This document shows positions 63,662 through 64,000 of a stretch of DNA of 64,000 bases, in pieces. The position numbers were made by a program, and so were the translations under genes. Each line of letters opens with the position of its first letter. Position 1 is the first letter of the stretch. The DNA comes from an uncultured Rhodospirillales bacterium (GTDB lineage: Bacteria > Pseudomonadota > Alphaproteobacteria > Acetobacterales > Acetobacteraceae): assembly GCA_903893975.1 (NCBI GenBank), contig CAITOL010000041.1, positions 1 to 64,000 on the forward strand, read 5' to 3'. Below the pieces are notes generated by a model. The model did no database searches. It was not told the DNA's origin and saw only the letters and a program-made list of their open reading frames with translations.

Positions 63662-64000
63662 CTAATGCGCCGGCCGCAACCCCATCACCAACGACATCTC
63701 ATCCCCGCGCGCCTCATATTTCATCCCCTTGCGCGTCGCCCAGGAATTGATGGTGAAGTACACCGGAATCACCCCCATATCCGCCACCGCAATCTCCGCC
63801 GCACGGGCATACAGCGCATTGCGTTTGCTATCATCCAGGGTGCGCAACGCCTCCCCCAACGCCGCATCGAACGCCGCGTTCGACCAACGGCCACGATTGG
63901 ACGGCCCCATCCCTGTCTTGGGGTCATAAGTTGCCATCAACGCCGTCAGCGGCGACGCTGCATCGCCGTTGCCGACCCAGCCGGACAGCATCATGCTGAA
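63662..64000 (-). CDS. ABC transporter substrate-binding protein (SBP_bac_5), partial
   Basis: This is the C-terminal 112 residues of another peptide/nickel-type binding protein; the 5' part lies beyond the window end. The tail contains ALGEALRTLDDSKRNALYAR and EIAVADMGVIPVYFTINSWA, typical of the end of family 5 binding proteins. It lies 59 bp before the M3 peptidase gene on the same strand, so peptide uptake and cleavage may be coupled here. Confidence 0.85.
   Translation of the reverse strand, partial: FSMMLSGWVGNGDAASPLTALMATYDPKTGMGPSNRGRWSNAAFDAALGEALRTLDDSKRNALYARAAEIAVADMGVIPVYFTINSWATRKGMKYEARGDEMSLVMGLRPAH

Overview
The window is 64 kb of GC-rich, gene-dense DNA from an alphaproteobacterium, most likely a member of the Acetobacteraceae or a close Rhodospirillales relative. 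The reasons are the yqeY-dnaG-rpoD block divergent from carAB, a DksA that has lost three of its four zinc cysteines, FliX divergent from flgI, a Hint-domain secreted protein, PEP-CTERM proteins and an HdeA-like acid chaperone. I saw no rRNA, tRNA, CRISPR array, transposase or phage gene. Most genes are housekeeping or accessory metabolism, packed with ATGA or TGATG start/stop overlaps.

Layout. 1-4.5 kb: rpoD, dnaG and yqeY on the minus strand. 4.6-9.5 kb: carA, a small unknown gene and carB; carA has an in-frame N-terminal helix-turn-helix domain, and two palindromes lie in its promoter region. 9.5-15.9 kb: greA, threonine ammonia-lyase, a DUF1491 gene, two SDR dehydrogenases, a two-gene ABC importer without a binding protein, and a DUF429-like protein. 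16-18.2 kb: a large protein with two Hcp-like repeats joined to a Hint domain. 18.0-22.3 kb: a five-gene overlapping operon (zinc-type dehydrogenase, degenerate pterin-synthase homologue, glycosyltransferase, OtnK-type kinase, OtnC-type decarboxylase). 22.4-23.9 kb: a PEP-CTERM gene and a PEP-CTERM remnant. 23.9-27.2 kb: a RibD-like reductase and flagellar genes (flgN-like, rod-binding protein, flgI, fliX) with a sigma-54 promoter. 27.4-36.2 kb: dksA, an Lhr-type helicase, GNAT, flavin monooxygenase, M81 peptidase, acetylpolyamine amidohydrolase and a CorC/HlyC transporter. 36.2-42.4 kb: two tandem paralogous membrane sensor kinases, the second broken by one extra G in a G8 tract. 42.5-48 kb: lipid A acyltransferase, a small sigma-54-linked membrane protein, a malate/lactate dehydrogenase, and epmB and epmA around a PhzF gene. 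48-54.2 kb: small envelope proteins, a Nudix hydrolase and a four-gene Gld-type ABC operon. 54.4-64 kb: LLM oxidoreductase, M14 peptidase, EamA transporter, metY, two oligopeptide-type binding proteins (one cut by the window end), HdeA-like protein and M3 peptidase.

The points I find most worth following are the DNA-binding domain fused to CarA with palindromes placed as an autoregulatory operator; the operon built around a pterin-synthase homologue that lacks key active-site residues; the double Hcp-like/Hint protein; and the homopolymer frameshift in one of two twin kinases. Functions are assigned from sequence motifs and family knowledge only; no database search was run.
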